DNA of 52,010 bases from Flavobacterium plurextorum. GTDB lineage: Bacteria > Bacteroidota > Bacteroidia > Flavobacteriales > Flavobacteriaceae. Location: positions 1-52,010 of the forward strand of contig NZ_MUHD01000003.1 of assembly GCF_002217395.1 (NCBI RefSeq). The letters run 5' to 3'. The position numbers and the translations under genes are program-made. Under the pieces are notes generated by a model. It was not told where the DNA came from, made no database searches, and saw nothing but the letters and a program-made list of their open reading frames with translations. Position 1 is the first letter of the stretch. Each line of letters starts with the position of its first letter. This document shows positions 25,285 through 34,685 of this stretch, piece after piece.

Positions 25285-26082
25285 ATGAAAAAATTTATAT
25301 TGGTTTTAGTTGGGTTATTCATGGCAAATCAGATTCAAGCTCAGGCAGGAATATCTGTATCGCCAGGACGTTTATATTATAAATTAAATTCTGGAGCATC
25401 AGGTTCTCAGTATGTATCTTTAACAAATCCTACAGATAAAGAACTAGAAGTAGGTGTTTCTTTTAGCGACTGGGAATATGAACCGTCTGGCAACAATAAA
25501 ATTGTACCAGCAAATACGCTTCCAACTTCATGCACTGATTGGATACAAATATTACCGTCATCATACTTTGTTGTAAAACCAGGAGAAACTAAACAAGTTG
25601 AAGTGCTTTTTAAAGTTCCTGCATCTGCTGATTCTTCTGTACCCGTTCATACAGGAATGATTTTCTTTACACAGCTTAACCCTGGAACTGCCACAGATCA
25701 AAATGGTGCTGCGATACAGGTAACCGTAAGAATGGGTGTAAAAGTGTACCATAGTTTTATTAAAGAAAATAAAGTTCTTGTAGATTTTGTTGATTTTACA
25801 AGCTATGCTGATGATAATAAAAATAAGATCATTGAACTAAAAATAGAAAATCAAGGCGATTTATGGACTGATGGAAAGGTAAAATGGGAATTATTTAATA
25901 ATAGCACCGGAAAAAAAAGCACCTTGAAAGAATCTGAATTTTACACTCTTCCAAAGGACATTAGAATCCTAAAACAACAATTACCAGCAGATCTTGCTAA
26001 AGGGAACTACACCGTTTCGGCCATTTTAACTTATGGCGAGAACGACCTTATAAAAATTGCTGAATTAGAATTTAGTCTATGA
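25285..26082 (+). CDS. PapD-like periplasmic pilus chaperone
   Basis: ATG 25285 begins a signal peptide (MKKFILVLVGLFM..., cleavage near IQAQ); the TTG-initiated extension to 25252 is not needed. The 265-residue product has two Ig-like domains. The first has ISVSPGRLYY, YVSLTNPTDKELEVGVSFSDWEYE and YFVVKPGETKQVEVLFKVP, which matches the G1-strand and 'PG' region of PapD-type chaperones. The second (about 165-265) ends NYTVSAILTYGEND. Chaperones of this kind cap pilin subunits by donor-strand complementation. Its stop overlaps the next ATG (ATGA at 26079). Confidence 0.75.
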   Translation: MKKFILVLVGLFMANQIQAQAGISVSPGRLYYKLNSGASGSQYVSLTNPTDKELEVGVSFSDWEYEPSGNNKIVPANTLPTSCTDWIQILPSSYFVVKPGETKQVEVLFKVPASADSSVPVHTGMIFFTQLNPGTATDQNGAAIQVTVRMGVKVYHSFIKENKVLVDFVDFTSYADDNKNKIIELKIENQGDLWTDGKVKWELFNNSTGKKSTLKESEFYTLPKDIRILKQQLPADLAKGNYTVSAILTYGENDLIKIAELEFSL

Positions 26083-27098
26083 AACAAATAATAACCTTTA
26101 TCGTTTGTTACTTATTTGCGCAATACACTGTTAATGCTCAGTATATGCTGGGCGCCTATAATAATGGACAGCCTGTATTTTCTACTTATTCAGAAATGGT
26201 ATCAGGAAAAACACTTAACAGTCAAATTTCTATTCCAATACAGTATTATGGTTCTAATATGGATGTAAATGAATGGAAACTTACTGCAAGACTTACACAG
26301 GATTTTACCAGTGAAGTAAATAGTGCCTACACTGTAGGTGCTCAATATGCTTATTTAAAATTTAACAGTCAAGAAAACAGCGGATCAGCAAATGGAATAT
26401 TTATCAATGTTCCAAACCAAGTATTTCAGCTGAGCAAATACAATGAAATTACCCTTATTCATAGCAATGTAAACTTAAATGGTGCCGTAAACAGACTTTT
26501 TAGATATAACTTAACCATTCAAGGAGGAAATCATTTATTGGTAAGTCCAAACGGAATGTATAATACATCATATGAATTTAAGCTTTATAAAATAAGCAAC
26601 GGGACAGAACAATTAATTGGCATCTACACCTCGCCGATTGGTGATGCAAGGTTTCAGTTATCTTTTGGAGGAAATTTTGGAAGTCAAAGCGTTATACTTC
26701 AAAATGGTGCGCAGCAGTTTAACTTAAACTACAACACTCCATCTGATTACACCGTCGAAAAATCGGTTACAATTCCAAATGCACTGCGAGTTAACACTTA
26801 TAATTCACAACTGGCAGTAGAAGCTTCAGGTGATTTTATATCATCAACATCATCGCAGACACTGCCGCTTTCTAACTTAAAATTGCAATTAAGTACAAAT
26901 CAAACTTATAAAGGATTACAAATAATTTCTCCTGTAACATTGGCAACGACAACACAGCCTATAGCGATTAGATCCAGCAGTACTCCGCAGGACATAACCT
27001 ATAATGTGAAATTTTTTATACCAGCCAATAGTCCGGGACTAAATGTTAATCCGGGAACATATAGTACTCGTGTATATTTTGTAATAATGCCTAATTAA
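26079..27098 (+). CDS. Large pilin/tip-like protein
   Basis: A 339-residue exported protein (signal peptide 1-20, ending VNAQ). The N-terminal ~200 residues are a beta-rich region of no family I recognise. The C-terminal ~110 residues resemble a pilin: SNLKLQLSTNQTYKGLQIIS, then DITYNVKFFIPANSPGLNVNPGTYSTRVYFVIMPN, the same closing pattern as the two small subunits. A two-domain protein with a pilin-like C-terminus and a unique N-terminal domain is the architecture of a tip adhesin. It overlaps the chaperone by four bases and is followed by the usher-like gene after 10 bases. Confidence 0.65.
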   Translation: MKQIITFIVCYLFAQYTVNAQYMLGAYNNGQPVFSTYSEMVSGKTLNSQISIPIQYYGSNMDVNEWKLTARLTQDFTSEVNSAYTVGAQYAYLKFNSQENSGSANGIFINVPNQVFQLSKYNEITLIHSNVNLNGAVNRLFRYNLTIQGGNHLLVSPNGMYNTSYEFKLYKISNGTEQLIGIYTSPIGDARFQLSFGGNFGSQSVILQNGAQQFNLNYNTPSDYTVEKSVTIPNALRVNTYNSQLAVEASGDFISSTSSQTLPLSNLKLQLSTNQTYKGLQIISPVTLATTTQPIAIRSSSTPQDITYNVKFFIPANSPGLNVNPGTYSTRVYFVIMPN

Positions 27099-27108
27099 CC
27101 TTTTTATA

Positions 27109-29901
27109 ATGCTGAGTAAATTCTATAAAATAGTATTGTTTCTTACTATTTTGGGATCAAGTTTAAACGCTTGGTCACAAAATGGCAGCTTTACTATAGA
27201 ATTTACAAACAATAAAATTGAAACAAGCAGCAAAGGAGTTATAGAGGCTTACGTAAAAATTGTAAATACCAGTTCCAATACTATTGAAGGAACTTTTGAT
27301 ACAAGCAGCAGTCACGAAGATATTTACCTTTCACAGCGAAAATCCAAAAATATTACATTGGCCGCTCACGATAGTATTTTTATTCCAATAAAAGCTATTG
27401 TTGCCGCAACAGCTAAAGCAGGAAATAAAAGCACTATAGAAGCCGTATTTACTATTGCTGGAACTTCAGTTTCTAAAAACGTTTTTTTACCCGTTTTTAT
27501 TCAAGAACGAAAACTGGTAAAAGTGATGTTGTTGGAAACAAACATAATCTATGAAAGAGCTGGCGATAGTCTAGCAATACCTATTCGTATTTCTAATGAA
27601 GGTAATACCGCTCAAAAAATCACCATTTTAGCCCGTTATCCAGATTTTATAACTCGAAGTGCAATAGAAAATAAGGATATAAATATTCAGCCATTTACTG
27701 ATACTACTGTAGTCTTGAAAAAAATCGTAAACAAGACTATTTTAAATCAAGAGGATTTTACTATAAATATTACAGTACTGTATCATAATGGCGATATTAT
27801 TACTAACGGTACAGTAAGAGCTAGTTCTATTAGACAGGATCGAAGATACGTTATGCCTTATAATCCCGATTATAATTATGCCTTTAATCAATCCAATCAG
27901 GTTACAGCAAGCGTGCAGCATAACAGCGATAATACAAATGCCTATTTTTTGTATGCCAATGCTCGGGCAGAAATAAATAAGGGAAGTTTGCAGGCAAATT
28001 TAGACATGAACTGGTGGGAGAATTCAGATCAAGTCTTTTTAAGAAATACCTGGCTTGGTTACAGCCAAAAAAACTTTGGAGCTACAATTGGAAACGTATC
28101 GAAGTTTTTTGACATGAATCTAATTGGAAGAGGTGCTGAAGCTTTCTATAAACCCAGCGAAAAAAGTACTATTGAAGCTGGTGCAATCGACAAAACGTTT
28201 AACCTCATTGATAATCCTAGTTTGTCTTTTGGTAAATCGGCGTGGGCTGTATTTACCCATAATAACGGATGGATGCAGAAAAATGGTTATGAGAATACAA
28301 TTATCTATGATGATGACACCTATTCCAGAACCAAGAACTACTTGGCATCATCTCGCTTTTCATTGTATACATCAGAAAATTTCAACCTTAGATTTGGCGG
28401 TGCTGTAAGTAATCTTACATCAAATATGGAAACTGGAAACAAACTTGGCGGTGCAGGAGAACTTCAGTTTAATGGTAAATTTAAAAATTTGTTCTACAGC
28501 AGTTCCAACTACCTTAGTTCTGGTTATTTTTCAGGAATGAGAAAAGGAGTTGTAAACCTAAATGAACGAGTGAATCTCCCTGCAGGTAAATATAATCTTT
28601 GGGGAGTTTATAATTATTTATCTGCAAAACCAGAAGCTTTTGGAAATCAGTTTACCTCTACGCATTTTTCAACAGCACGTTATGATATTGGAGCGTCACG
28701 ACGATTTTCTTCATTGGTAGTATCGCTGTCTCCTTATTACTATACTGAGAGTCGTAAAGAACAACTCATCAGCACACTTACGCCAGAAGAATATTCAATG
28801 AAAGCAGCCCGAATGACTTTGGGTTTAACCTACTTTAATGCTCCTACAAAACAAAATTTATCGTTGTCTTTTGAGGGCGGACTTTTTTCTGCTAATACTA
28901 TCGAAAATAAAGAGTTCCATTTTAAAACCAATTTCATTTACAGCTGGAAATTCTTTAATCTTCTAGCCTTTTATCAATACAATAACTTTTATCTAGGAGA
29001 AATCATTGCCAACTCACAGTTAGGCATCAAAGATACATACACCAATTTAACCATCTCTCCTACTTTACAGCACAAGTTTTTTAATGATAAACTGAATGTT
29101 AATGTTGGAATGGTTTATTCTAAAAACAGCATAATAAGTGAATCACTTCAGTTTAATGGACGTTTGGATTATGATGTAACAAAAGATTTTACCATTTTTC
29201 TTTACAATTATTACAGCGATTTTTCGACTAGTATAAACACTCTAAATACGATTCAAGTTGGACTTACAAAGCGCTTTAATCCTATAAAGATTGATAACTC
29301 AAGAAACGAACTTGAAGTTTATGTTTACTATGAAACGGGAAACAAAAATGAAACAACTGCTAAAAATACACCAGCTGTAAACCAACTTGTAATTATTGAA
29401 GGAAAAGCGTTTAGAACTGATAGTAATGGAATTCTAAAATACAGATCGTTACCTGCTGGTTCATATTCTATAAAACCTGTTAATACAAATGAATGGTATG
29501 CTGACGAAGTAAAAGTAAATGTAAATGAAGACACTAAAATTGCTATTGGCTTAAATAAAACAGCTGCTATAAAAGGATCAATAACTTACATTACAACTGA
29601 CAAAAGCTTTGATATAACAAAGAAAAAAGGCGGTCTGCCGCTTATTGCTATTGGCGATAATGGTAAAGCATTTACAACCAAAACAGATGAGAACGGGAAC
29701 TTTGTGTTGTATGTACCAAAAGGATCATACACCGTAAGTCTTGAAAAAACGGGTCTTTCAGAATATGTTGAGGTTGAAGACAATAATCAGATTGTAAATG
29801 CCGAACCTAATACTATTAAAGAAATAAAATTTACTTTAAATATTAAGGAGAAACGTGTAGAAACAAGAAAATTCAGTTCCAGCGGTTTTAAAAAACAGTA
29901 G
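27109..29901 (+). CDS. Usher-like outer-membrane barrel protein
   Basis: A 930-residue protein with a signal peptide (1-24, ending AWSQ). Residues about 25-240 form Ig-like beta domains, one with RISNEGNTAQKITI. About 245-730 is a beta-barrel of many amphipathic strands. About 735-915 holds two small beta-sandwich domains, with VIIEGKAFRTDSNGILKYRSLPAGSYSI and GNFVLYVPKGSYTVSLEKTG, like carboxypeptidase-regulatory domains. Barrel plus two C-terminal sandwiches matches the FimD/PapC layout, but the plug domain and usher signature motifs are not recognisable to me. The context (chaperone, pilins) makes it the likely assembly pore. No cotranscribed gene follows. Confidence 0.65.
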   Translation: MLSKFYKIVLFLTILGSSLNAWSQNGSFTIEFTNNKIETSSKGVIEAYVKIVNTSSNTIEGTFDTSSSHEDIYLSQRKSKNITLAAHDSIFIPIKAIVAATAKAGNKSTIEAVFTIAGTSVSKNVFLPVFIQERKLVKVMLLETNIIYERAGDSLAIPIRISNEGNTAQKITILARYPDFITRSAIENKDINIQPFTDTTVVLKKIVNKTILNQEDFTINITVLYHNGDIITNGTVRASSIRQDRRYVMPYNPDYNYAFNQSNQVTASVQHNSDNTNAYFLYANARAEINKGSLQANLDMNWWENSDQVFLRNTWLGYSQKNFGATIGNVSKFFDMNLIGRGAEAFYKPSEKSTIEAGAIDKTFNLIDNPSLSFGKSAWAVFTHNNGWMQKNGYENTIIYDDDTYSRTKNYLASSRFSLYTSENFNLRFGGAVSNLTSNMETGNKLGGAGELQFNGKFKNLFYSSSNYLSSGYFSGMRKGVVNLNERVNLPAGKYNLWGVYNYLSAKPEAFGNQFTSTHFSTARYDIGASRRFSSLVVSLSPYYYTESRKEQLISTLTPEEYSMKAARMTLGLTYFNAPTKQNLSLSFEGGLFSANTIENKEFHFKTNFIYSWKFFNLLAFYQYNNFYLGEIIANSQLGIKDTYTNLTISPTLQHKFFNDKLNVNVGMVYSKNSIISESLQFNGRLDYDVTKDFTIFLYNYYSDFSTSINTLNTIQVGLTKRFNPIKIDNSRNELEVYVYYETGNKNETTAKNTPAVNQLVIIEGKAFRTDSNGILKYRSLPAGSYSIKPVNTNEWYADEVKVNVNEDTKIAIGLNKTAAIKGSITYITTDKSFDITKKKGGLPLIAIGDNGKAFTTKTDENGNFVLYVPKGSYTVSLEKTGLSEYVEVEDNNQIVNAEPNTIKEIKFTLNIKEKRVETRKFSSSGFKKQ

Positions 29902-29944
29902 ATTCCTTAAATCAAACTAAAAATTAATTGTTGCGATTTATTGC

Positions 29945-29985
29945 AAAAAAAAATACACCTGACATTCTATTTAAATGCCAGATGT
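29945..29985 (-). terminator. Terminator of the receptor/DUF4249 operon
   Basis: Imperfect arms from ACACCTG to CAGATGT (29955-29985), with nine T on the minus strand (29953-29945). It lies about 30 bases past the DUF4249 stop. Confidence 0.65.
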
Positions 29986-30014
29986 ACATACAAATCAATC
30001 TTAAAAACTAATTT

Positions 30015-30854
30015 TTATTTTACGGTATAGGTCATTCGGTTTGCCTCGCAAACCCTGAAATAACCAAGTGCAAAATTGTTTGCGTCAGTGGTATTAATAA
30101 TATTTCCTCTTATATTACCCGGTGCCGCAGCAAACGGATTTGAATTTGTTACTTCCAGAATTAAACTCATATAATTAGAGAAATTTTTAGAAATACCGCG
30201 ATGTGTAATATTTAAAACTTTTCCCGGCTTTAAGTCAGTATCTGTAAATTTTTCATTTATTTCATTTCCATTAATAAATTCATCACTTGTAGAAGTATAT
30301 TCCGGAAAAGGCAGAAAATCAGTTTTATAATCTGTCAGATAATAATTTGCCTGATCAGCAGGGTCTTTATAATAAAATGTTACCACAATAAGGTCTGGTC
30401 CTGTAATATCGGGCATAAATTCCTGATCTATTTTGTCAATTGGCGGTACACTAATTAATTTTTCAGTCGCTGTTAAACTCTGTCCATCAACGTCTACAAA
30501 TAATTTATATTCCATATTAATTGCAGGAACAAAATTAGTACAGACATATAAACCCGGCTCAGATTCATTGAACTTAAAAACAACTCCATTGCTATTCTCC
30601 ACTCTTACCTGTGCTCCAGAAACCTTTGGCGTAGTAGCACTGTAATAAGGAGCCATTCGGGTTATTTTTATTGATTGCTGGCTGCCGTCAGTTCCTTTTT
30701 CCCAAATGATTTCGGCATCAATTACTATTTTGGGATCTCCTGTTTCTAAATCAAGTTCCACAACCTTATCACAAGATGAAAAAAGTAAAACAAAAAGAAG
30801 ACTGAACAGCGTAAACGCTTTACTTTTAAAATTGTATTGTTTTAATCTCAGCAT
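30015..30854 (-). CDS. DUF4249 lipoprotein
   Basis: A 279-residue protein with a type II signal peptide; the lipobox is FSSC, with Cys at residue 28. After it comes DKVVELDLETGDPKIVIDAEI, the typical DUF4249 start, with a beta-rich ~250-residue body including TKVSGAQVRVENSNG-like parts. DUF4249 proteins are found immediately after STN/carboxypeptidase TonB receptors in Bacteroidota and are believed to act as surface partners of the receptor. Four bases separate it from the receptor stop, so they are cotranscribed. The ligand is unknown. Confidence 0.85.
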   Translation of the reverse strand: MLRLKQYNFKSKAFTLFSLLFVLLFSSCDKVVELDLETGDPKIVIDAEIIWEKGTDGSQQSIKITRMAPYYSATTPKVSGAQVRVENSNGVVFKFNESEPGLYVCTNFVPAINMEYKLFVDVDGQSLTATEKLISVPPIDKIDQEFMPDITGPDLIVVTFYYKDPADQANYYLTDYKTDFLPFPEYTSTSDEFINGNEINEKFTDTDLKPGKVLNITHRGISKNFSNYMSLILEVTNSNPFAAAPGNIRGNIINTTDANNFALGYFRVCEANRMTYTVK

Positions 30855-30858
30855 ACTA

Positions 30859-33471
30859 TTAAAATTTAAAATTATAAGAAACCCCAGGAACTAATCCGTA
30901 AATAGACAATTGTCTTGACTCGTTCATTCCTGTATCATTATTTTGTGCAAACGTGATCGACGCCGCATTTTGCCTATTGTAAAGATTGTAAATACTAAAT
31001 ACCCAATAGCTTTGCCATCCTTTCTTTTTATCTGGTTTAGGAGTATAAGTTGCGCCAATATCTAAATGATGATAAGTTGGAAGTCTGTTTGAATTTCTCA
31101 ACGTATAGTTAGGTATATTTCTTCCGCCAAATTCATAATAACCATTTGGATATGTTACAGGCTGACCTGATTGTAAACTGAAATTAGCATTGAAAGACCA
31201 TTTAGGATTGAATTCGTAATTTGCTGTAATATTCAAATTATGCAATTTATCATAACCAGACAAATACCATTCGCCATTGGCAATACCTGGTTCTTCAGGT
31301 GTTCTTCCAGGTGTTTTTTGTTCTGCTTTAGACAAAGTATAAGAAACCCATCCTGTAAAACGACCGGTATTTTTTCTCAATAATAACTCCATACCATAAG
31401 ATCTGGCTTTTCCATTCAAGATATCTTGTTCAATATTATTGTTACCTAACAAATTTGCTCCATCAATGTAATCAATACGGTTTTGGATCTTTTTATAAAA
31501 TAATTCACCTTCAAAAGAGTACTCTTGTTCCTTAAAATTTTTAAAATATCCTACTGCATATTGATCCAGCAATTGTGGTTTTGTAAAAGGTCCGCTTGGC
31601 GTCCAGATTGTCATAGGCAAAGGAGCACGAGTATTAGACAACATGTGGATATATTGCGCCATTCTGTTGTAGCTCGCTTTTACAGAAGTTTCGTCATTAA
31701 AAGCATATGATAATGCCAATCTTGGTTCAAAATTAGTAAAAGTGCTAATGGTTTTTCCTTTTCCGTAATAAGTACTTCCAATTGGAGTTCCTTCTTCATA
31801 AATATGATATAACGGATTATAAACTACTGCTTCTCCATTTTCATAAATATTGATACTTTCGCCTCCCAAACGATTAAACATACTGTAACGAAGTCCGTAA
31901 CGAAGATTCAATTTTTCTGTAATCTGATTTTCGACATCCAGATATGCAGCAGTTTCTAAAGCATATTTTTTATCTAATTGATTGTAATTATACTGAGAAT
32001 CAACACCAAACGGTTTTACAGTTCCCGGATTAAAATCATAATACAAACCCTCTACACCATAATTAAGTTTAAAATTTTCTGATATCGCATGATTCCAGTT
32101 GTATTTTAAACCATAGTTGGTAATTTTACTATCCCATTCAAATTTTTGAAAGGGTATTTGCAGATTAAATTTGTAATCACTGTAAAAAAGAGAAAGATTT
32201 GTATTTAAGTTGTCCGAAAACCTATGTTTCCAACTAAACGTTCCCATAGTATTACCGTAGGTACTGGCAAAAAAATTATTAATATCAAATAAATCATTTC
32301 CCATATAACCAGAAAAAGCAATAGAATTATTTGCTCCTAAACGATAATTCAACTTAGCATTAATGTCATAAAACATAACCGAACTTTTAATATCAGTAAG
32401 TTTTAAAAACAAATGCGCATAAGAAGCACGTCCAGCAATAATAAACGAACCAACATCTTTTTTTAATGGCCCTTGCACTAAAAGTCGGCTTGAAATAAGA
32501 CCAATGCCCCCGTTTACTTTATAATCAGTAAGATCACCCGTTTGCTGGCTTACATCAAGAACAGAGGAAACACGACCACCAAATTTAGACGGAATACCTC
32601 CTTTATATAAATCTAATCCGCTAACGACATCTGCATTAAAAATAGAAAAGAAACCAAACATATGTGAATCACCGTATACAGGAGCGCCATCTAGAAGAAT
32701 TAAGTTTTGATCAGCGGCACCTCCACGCACGTTAAAACCAGAAGAAGCTTCGCCCGCATTTGTAACACCCGGTAAAGTCAATAGTGATTTTAAAGGATCC
32801 GGTTCCCCCATCGCCGTTGGTAATCTTTTAATTTCTGCCATCGAAAGCTTATTAACACTCATTTGCGTATTCCTAACATCAACAGCTTTGTTTCCCGTAA
32901 TTACAACCTGCTCCAGCTCGTGACTATCTGGCTCCATGTTGAATCTTACCTTAGTGTCATCAGAAACAGTAACTTGCTTTTCCTTATTTTTAAAACCAAC
33001 ATAACTGATTACAACCGTATACGTGCCTTTATCCAAATCCACAGAAAACATTCCGTTTGCATCTGTCGAAGCACCTGCAGCAATTTCTTTAATGTAAACA
33101 TTTGCGCCAATAACAGGTTCTTTGTCTTCATCAAGAACTTGTCCTGTCAGCTTATTTTTTTTTTTAGTTGTTTTTGCAGCTTTATGTTTTACGAAAATAT
33201 TATTCCCTACAACCGAAAATTGAACCAATGCAGTCTTATTAAGCTGATTGATAACCTCTTTTACTTCAACATTGTTATAAACACCTTTTTGAGTAAAATA
33301 TTTCTGATTGGTATTTATCTGATCCGTAAAGGCAAATTTATAATCCGTTTGATTTTCAATTTGCTTAAAAAATTCTTTTAATGTTACTGTCTGATCTACA
33401 GTTACGCTTATGTTTTGGGCACATATACACCAACTGAATAAAAAAAAGCATGTTGAAATTATACACTTCAT
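30859..33471 (-). CDS. TonB receptor with STN and carboxypeptidase-regulatory domains
   Basis: An 870-residue outer-membrane receptor. A signal peptide (1-18, ending ICAQ) is followed by an STN signalling domain (about 20-95; TLKEFFKQIENQTDYKFAF), a carboxypeptidase-regulatory domain (about 105-190; LTGQVLDEDKEPVIGANVYI), the plug (about 200-320) and a barrel ending GVSYNFKF. The STN domain is what contacts FecR in FecA-type signalling, and the fecR and sigma genes lie directly upstream. With the DUF4249 gene this forms a complete surface-signalling uptake unit. The substrate cannot be told; no SusD is present, which argues against a glycan system. Confidence 0.9.
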   Translation of the reverse strand: MKCIISTCFFLFSWCICAQNISVTVDQTVTLKEFFKQIENQTDYKFAFTDQINTNQKYFTQKGVYNNVEVKEVINQLNKTALVQFSVVGNNIFVKHKAAKTTKKKNKLTGQVLDEDKEPVIGANVYIKEIAAGASTDANGMFSVDLDKGTYTVVISYVGFKNKEKQVTVSDDTKVRFNMEPDSHELEQVVITGNKAVDVRNTQMSVNKLSMAEIKRLPTAMGEPDPLKSLLTLPGVTNAGEASSGFNVRGGAADQNLILLDGAPVYGDSHMFGFFSIFNADVVSGLDLYKGGIPSKFGGRVSSVLDVSQQTGDLTDYKVNGGIGLISSRLLVQGPLKKDVGSFIIAGRASYAHLFLKLTDIKSSVMFYDINAKLNYRLGANNSIAFSGYMGNDLFDINNFFASTYGNTMGTFSWKHRFSDNLNTNLSLFYSDYKFNLQIPFQKFEWDSKITNYGLKYNWNHAISENFKLNYGVEGLYYDFNPGTVKPFGVDSQYNYNQLDKKYALETAAYLDVENQITEKLNLRYGLRYSMFNRLGGESINIYENGEAVVYNPLYHIYEEGTPIGSTYYGKGKTISTFTNFEPRLALSYAFNDETSVKASYNRMAQYIHMLSNTRAPLPMTIWTPSGPFTKPQLLDQYAVGYFKNFKEQEYSFEGELFYKKIQNRIDYIDGANLLGNNNIEQDILNGKARSYGMELLLRKNTGRFTGWVSYTLSKAEQKTPGRTPEEPGIANGEWYLSGYDKLHNLNITANYEFNPKWSFNANFSLQSGQPVTYPNGYYEFGGRNIPNYTLRNSNRLPTYHHLDIGATYTPKPDKKKGWQSYWVFSIYNLYNRQNAASITFAQNNDTGMNESRQLSIYGLVPGVSYNFKF

Positions 33472-33501
33472 GAAATTTTGTATTTTTGAATATTATTAAA
33501 T

Positions 33502-33563
33502 AGACAGCTCCGTGCTGTCTTGACTATGGGAAGGATGTTTAGTTTCGCGGCTAGGACATCCTT
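33502..33563 (-). other. Two hairpins between fecR and receptor genes
   Basis: AGACAGC/GCTGTCT (33502-33520) and AAGGATGT/ACATCCTT (33531-33563) are perfect inverted repeats. Neither has a T run on the minus strand. They could be RNA-processing or attenuation sites that set receptor level apart from regulator level. Confidence 0.45.
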
Positions 33564-33570
33564 TTCTTTT

Positions 33571-34416
33571 CTACTGAAAAGTAATTTGCTTTAATTTCTC
33601 ATTTACTTCAAAGTTTAGGTTATACATTTCTGATATTAATTGAACAATTGTTTTTAAATCTTCCTTTTTATTTATTCGTACTGTAATTCTCTGGCTGCGA
33701 TATTCCTCTGGAATAGTCACTTTATAACCATAATTTGTTTCGATATAAGTGCAGACAACGCTGAGTTTTTCGTTCTCAAAATCCGTAAACCTGTTAAAAT
33801 GAGATACTGAAGCTGTTGTTTCTCCGTAAGTAAATTTTTCACCCGGTTTAAGTATCCATTTTTTATCTTGGTTTTTCACACTCATCTCAACACTTCCTTC
33901 AAAAAGCTCAACAGTCACTTCTTTTTTAGTATATCCCTCAACTGTAAAAGAAGTTCCTAATACCGTAGTTGTCGTTTCGTTACAAAAAACCTGAAAAGGA
34001 TGTTTCTTGTCTTTCTTAACTTTAAAATAAGCCTGACCAGTAACTTCAATTTTTCTGTCAACAGCAAAATTATTGGCATACACAATTTTAGAATTTGGGC
34101 TCAATTCTACACTTGAACTGTCCGGCAAAGCCACAATTTTTAATATTGAAGTCGAGTTTTCAATTGTAACTCCGGCAAGATTTACAGCATTACCCGTAAC
34201 ATCTTTATTAAAGTAAATTCCAGTACCTATGAAAATAAAAACCAGCACCGCTGCGGCCGCTGCATAATAACGCCATGGCTTAAACTTTTTTACTTTTGAA
34301 GGAAATGTTTTTGCCTGAAATGCTTCCCAAGAAGCTTCTTTTTCACTGTCAGAATGCGCAACAGGAGTTTCGTCCCATATTTTTTTCAATTCTTCCTCTA
34401 ATTTCTTTTCATCCAT
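33571..34416 (-). CDS. FecR-type anti-sigma regulator
   Basis: A 281-residue inner-membrane protein. The N-terminal cytoplasmic part (1-46) precedes one membrane span (about 48-68; YYAAAAAVLVFIFIGTGIYF). The periplasmic FecR domain (about 95-195) includes SSVELSPNSKIVY and TVLGTSFTVEGY, and the last part (about 210-280) is the DUF4974 domain (LSVVCTYIETNYGYKV, then LKTIVQLISEMYNLNFE). It holds the sigma factor until the receptor's STN domain signals. It is preceded after 12 bases by the 69-residue gene and followed by the receptor after a 99-base gap that holds two hairpins. Confidence 0.9.
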   Translation of the reverse strand: MDEKKLEEELKKIWDETPVAHSDSEKEASWEAFQAKTFPSKVKKFKPWRYYAAAAAVLVFIFIGTGIYFNKDVTGNAVNLAGVTIENSTSILKIVALPDSSSVELSPNSKIVYANNFAVDRKIEVTGQAYFKVKKDKKHPFQVFCNETTTTVLGTSFTVEGYTKKEVTVELFEGSVEMSVKNQDKKWILKPGEKFTYGETTASVSHFNRFTDFENEKLSVVCTYIETNYGYKVTIPEEYRSQRITVRINKKEDLKTIVQLISEMYNLNFEVNEKLKQITFQ

Positions 34417-34428
34417 ATCTTTTGAGCG

Positions 34429-34638
34429 CTAAAGTTTTTGACAATGAAATCCTTGTTTATTAAAAACGCCATAAACCATTTCTTTTATTTCTCTATTGGT
34501 TTCAATTCGCAAAATTTTATTAGAATCCTCCAAATCAAAATTCATGATACAATCAGAAATGATAAACTGCAGAAGTGCAACCATAAAGCTTGCATCTTCC
34601 TTGCTTTTTACATCTGTTTTATAAGATTCAATATGCAT
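34429..34638 (-). CDS. Small 69-residue protein between sigma and FecR genes
   Basis: A short cytoplasmic protein with alternating strand and helix (IESYKTDV, SKEDASFMVALLQFI, CIMNFDLEDSNKILRIET, IKEMVYGVFNKQGFHCQKL). This looks like a ferredoxin-like fold of the HMA size, but it lacks a CxxC metal site. The operon spacing is tight on both sides (47 bases from sigma, 12 to fecR), so it is a real gene. I recall similar unannotated small proteins in other Bacteroidota but no function. It might modulate the sigma/anti-sigma pair; that is only an inference from position. Confidence 0.6.
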   Translation of the reverse strand: MHIESYKTDVKSKEDASFMVALLQFIISDCIMNFDLEDSNKILRIETNREIKEMVYGVFNKQGFHCQKL

Positions 34639-34685
34639 TTTAAGTTCTCTTTTTTTATATATAACAAACGAGAACAGAAAAGTTC

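Noticed and set aside
32863..33381. 172-residue plus-strand ORF inside the TonB receptor gene
   Set aside because: It is antisense to the STN and carboxypeptidase domains, which are clearly coding on the minus strand; the composition is that of a shadow frame.
30015..33471. A polysaccharide utilisation locus (SusC/SusD)
   Set aside because: The receptor is followed by DUF4249, not SusD, and there are no glycoside hydrolases near. The plug lacks the SusC arrangement.
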